Source: DASYYE01 sp035946955 (GTDB lineage Bacteria > Actinomycetota > Actinomycetes > Streptosporangiales > Streptosporangiaceae). Taken from it: a stretch of 6,685 nt of DNA. Under the pieces are notes generated by a model, which was not told the DNA's origin, searched no databases, and saw only the letters and a program-made list of their open reading frames with translations. Location of the stretch: the NCBI GenBank assembly GCA_035946955.1, contig DASYYE010000208.1, positions 1-6,685 of the forward strand, read 5' to 3'. The position numbers and the translations under genes are program-made. How positions within the stretch are numbered: the stretch's first letter is position 1; every line of letters starts with the position of its first letter. Below are positions 5,065 to 6,685 of this stretch, in pieces.

Positions 5065-6685
5065 GTGGCCGTACGCAAGGCGGCTGAGCTGATCGGCGTG
5101 GACCCCGAGAGCGACCTCCCGGAGAGTTTCTGGTACTCCGTGAAGCGGCGCCTGCTTGGGCCGCCCATGGTCAACGAGCAGCTCCAATCCGAGCGGCTGT
5201 CGAGGCCACTGGGCCTCGGCGTGCTGTCCTGTGACGGGATCTCCTCGGCGAACTACGGCTCCGAGCTGATCCTGCACGAATTGCTGCCCTACTTCGGCCT
5301 GGCGGCATTCGGCCTGCTACTGCCCATGACCGGGGTGGTTCTGCTCGGCATCTTCCTGGTGATGCTCTCCTACCGGGAGGTCGTGTCGGTCTACACCCGG
5401 GCGGGCGGCTCCTATGTGGTCGCCCGGGAGAACTTCGGCCCGCGCGTCGCCCAGGTCGCGGCCGTCGCACTCATGATCGACTACGTGGTCACGGTCGCTG
5501 TGCAGAACGCCGCGGGCAGCGCTGCGGTCCTGTCCACGTTCCCGGTGCTGGGCAAGCCGCTGGGGGACACCGTGACCCTGCTGCTGATCTCCGTCGCGGC
5601 CACGCTGGTCATGTGTTACGTGAACCTGCTGGGCATCCGGGAGAACGGCAAGACGTTCGCACTGCCGACCTACCTGTTCACCGGGTCGGTGGGCCTGATG
5701 ATCATTGTCGGGCTGGCCCGTGAAGCCTTCGGCGGCCTCCACTACGTCACCTGGCACAGCGGGACCGTCCAGGTGCACCACACAGCCAGCGGCCTGATCA
5801 CCTTCGCGGCCATCCTCATCCTGGGCAGGGCGTTCGCCAACGGCGGCTCTTCACTGACGGGGATCGAGGCCGTGTCCAATGCCGTGAGCGCGCTCCGCCA
5901 GCCGGAGAGCCGCAACGCCCGGCAGATCCTGGTGGCCCAGGGCACGATCGTCATGGTCCTGATCGCCGGGATCTCCTGGCTGGCGCATGTCACCCATGCG
6001 GTCCCGTACAACAATGGTGTCCCGACCGTGGTCTCCCAGGAGGCCGGCGTGGTGTTCGGCGCAACGGTCTTCGGCAAGATCCTCTTCTACCTGGTGCAGG
6101 CGGGCGCCATCACGATCCTGTTCACCGGCGGGAACACCAGCTTCAGCGGTTTCCCCTTCCTCACCAGTTTCGTGGCCGAGGACTCGTTCCTGCCCAGGTG
6201 GCTGTCCAAGCGTGGGCACCGGCTGGTCTTCTCGAACGGGATCATCGTGCTGACCGTCCTCGCGCTGGCGCTGCTCGGGGTGGTCGGCGCCAACACCAAC
6301 GCCCTGGTCCCGTTCTACGCGATCGGCGTGTTCACCGGCTTCGCCATGGCCGGCTTCGGGATGGCCAGGTACCACACGCGCACCAAGGAACCAGGGTGGC
6401 GGCGCCGGCGCGTGATCAACTTCGTGGCCGGTGTCTACACCGCGCTGGTCGTGCTGATCTTCGCGGTGGTGAAGTTCACCGAGGGCGCGTGGCTGATCGT
6501 GATCATCTTCCCGGTCCTGGTGTTCATCCTCATCCGGCTCAACCGCGAATACCGGGCCGAAGCCGCCATCTTGGCCGATCACGGCCATGGCAGCGGTCAG
6601 CCGAAGCCGCCGAACCACGCCCGCCGGGTCGTCCTGCTCCTGGTGGACGACTACGACCTGGCCACCCTCGCGGCGCTGAAGTACG
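5065..6685 (+). CDS. KimA-like APC/KUP-superfamily permease, probable K+ importer (3' end beyond window)
   Basis: 540 codons are visible and the frame is open at the right edge. The protein has about 12 predicted membrane helices (roughly 50-491), a cytoplasmic loop and then RRVVLLLVDDYDLATLAALKY, the first strand and helix of a USP-like C-terminal domain. It resembles KimA (B. subtilis YdaO), a proton-coupled K+ importer whose cytoplasmic domain binds c-di-AMP. The N-terminal SVKRRLLGPPMVNEQ matches the KimA amphipathic entry region, supporting the GTG start. Residues that bind K+ or protons in KimA, as I remember them, have counterparts: D57 and Y64 in SCDGISSANYGSE, D139-Y140 and T143 in IDYVVTVAVQ, T265 and E268 in SSLTGIEAVSN, Y418 in PFYAIGVF. 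One KimA site serine appears as Q147. The PESRNA loop, FLPRWL, RGHRLVFSNGI and TEGAW motifs are also family-like. It is divergent from the Kdp-type kinase, its likely controller. Databases may label it a generic amino acid permease, and that remains possible. Confidence 0.87.
   Translation, partial: MAVRKAAELIGVDPESDLPESFWYSVKRRLLGPPMVNEQLQSERLSRPLGLGVLSCDGISSANYGSELILHELLPYFGLAAFGLLLPMTGVVLLGIFLVMLSYREVVSVYTRAGGSYVVARENFGPRVAQVAAVALMIDYVVTVAVQNAAGSAAVLSTFPVLGKPLGDTVTLLLISVAATLVMCYVNLLGIRENGKTFALPTYLFTGSVGLMIIVGLAREAFGGLHYVTWHSGTVQVHHTASGLITFAAILILGRAFANGGSSLTGIEAVSNAVSALRQPESRNARQILVAQGTIVMVLIAGISWLAHVTHAVPYNNGVPTVVSQEAGVVFGATVFGKILFYLVQAGAITILFTGGNTSFSGFPFLTSFVAEDSFLPRWLSKRGHRLVFSNGIIVLTVLALALLGVVGANTNALVPFYAIGVFTGFAMAGFGMARYHTRTKEPGWRRRRVINFVAGVYTALVVLIFAVVKFTEGAWLIVIIFPVLVFILIRLNREYRAEAAILADHGHGSGQPKPPNHARRVVLLLVDDYDLATLAALKY

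Noticed and set aside
5851..6618. Minus-strand open frame of 255 codons inside the permease
   Set aside because: It is an Asp/His/Glu/Gln-rich antisense artefact; the plus strand reads as a continuous membrane transporter.
5065..6685. Kup-type K+ transporter (trkD)
   Set aside because: The DGISSANYGSE, SSLTGIEAVSN and C-terminal USP-like features match KimA-type APC permeases better than Kup proteins.

Overview
The window is very GC-rich, with short intergenic gaps, GTG and TTG starts and 4-base stop/start overlaps. This fits a high-GC actinomycete chromosome; I cannot name a genus. There are five protein genes and no RNA genes, insertion sequences or CRISPR. Two genes run off the window: the NRAMP-like gene at the left edge and the APC permease at the right edge.

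Left block, minus strand (2056 to 1): a soluble protein made of PRC-barrel, MgtE N-terminal and tandem CBS domains, overlapping by 4 bases (GTGA) an NRAMP-superfamily transporter. The NRAMP-like protein has a long Pro/Ala/Gly-rich N-terminal tail encoded by a 45-bp tandem repeat. Its first-helix metal motif reads D-A-G-G instead of the canonical D-P-G-N. The pair looks like a divalent-cation transporter with a detached Mg2+-sensor module. It is preceded by a structured leader (about 2066-2160).

Middle block, minus strand (4841 to 2269): a KdpD-type histidine kinase and a KdpE-type response regulator, overlapping by 4 bases (TTGA) and closed by a good Rho-independent terminator (2196-2230). 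The kinase lacks the classical N-terminal KdpD/USP domain. In its place is an extra membrane block that looks like a degenerate copy of DUF4118. No kdpFABC genes are present.

Right block, plus strand (5065 onward): a KimA-like APC/KUP-superfamily permease, probably a K+ importer, with the start of a C-terminal USP-like domain at the window edge. It is transcribed divergently from the kinase. The 223-bp gap between them holds repeated CTTARCG elements, a TTGAT-N4-CCTTA direct repeat with a 32-bp period, a 7-bp-arm inverted repeat, a 12-bp palindrome and an 8-bp perfect hairpin.

Working model (inference): the Kdp-type two-component system controls the neighbouring KimA-like K+ permease through the shared intergenic region, next to an independently terminated Mg2+/divalent-metal transport operon. 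Together these would form a K+/divalent-cation homeostasis cluster.
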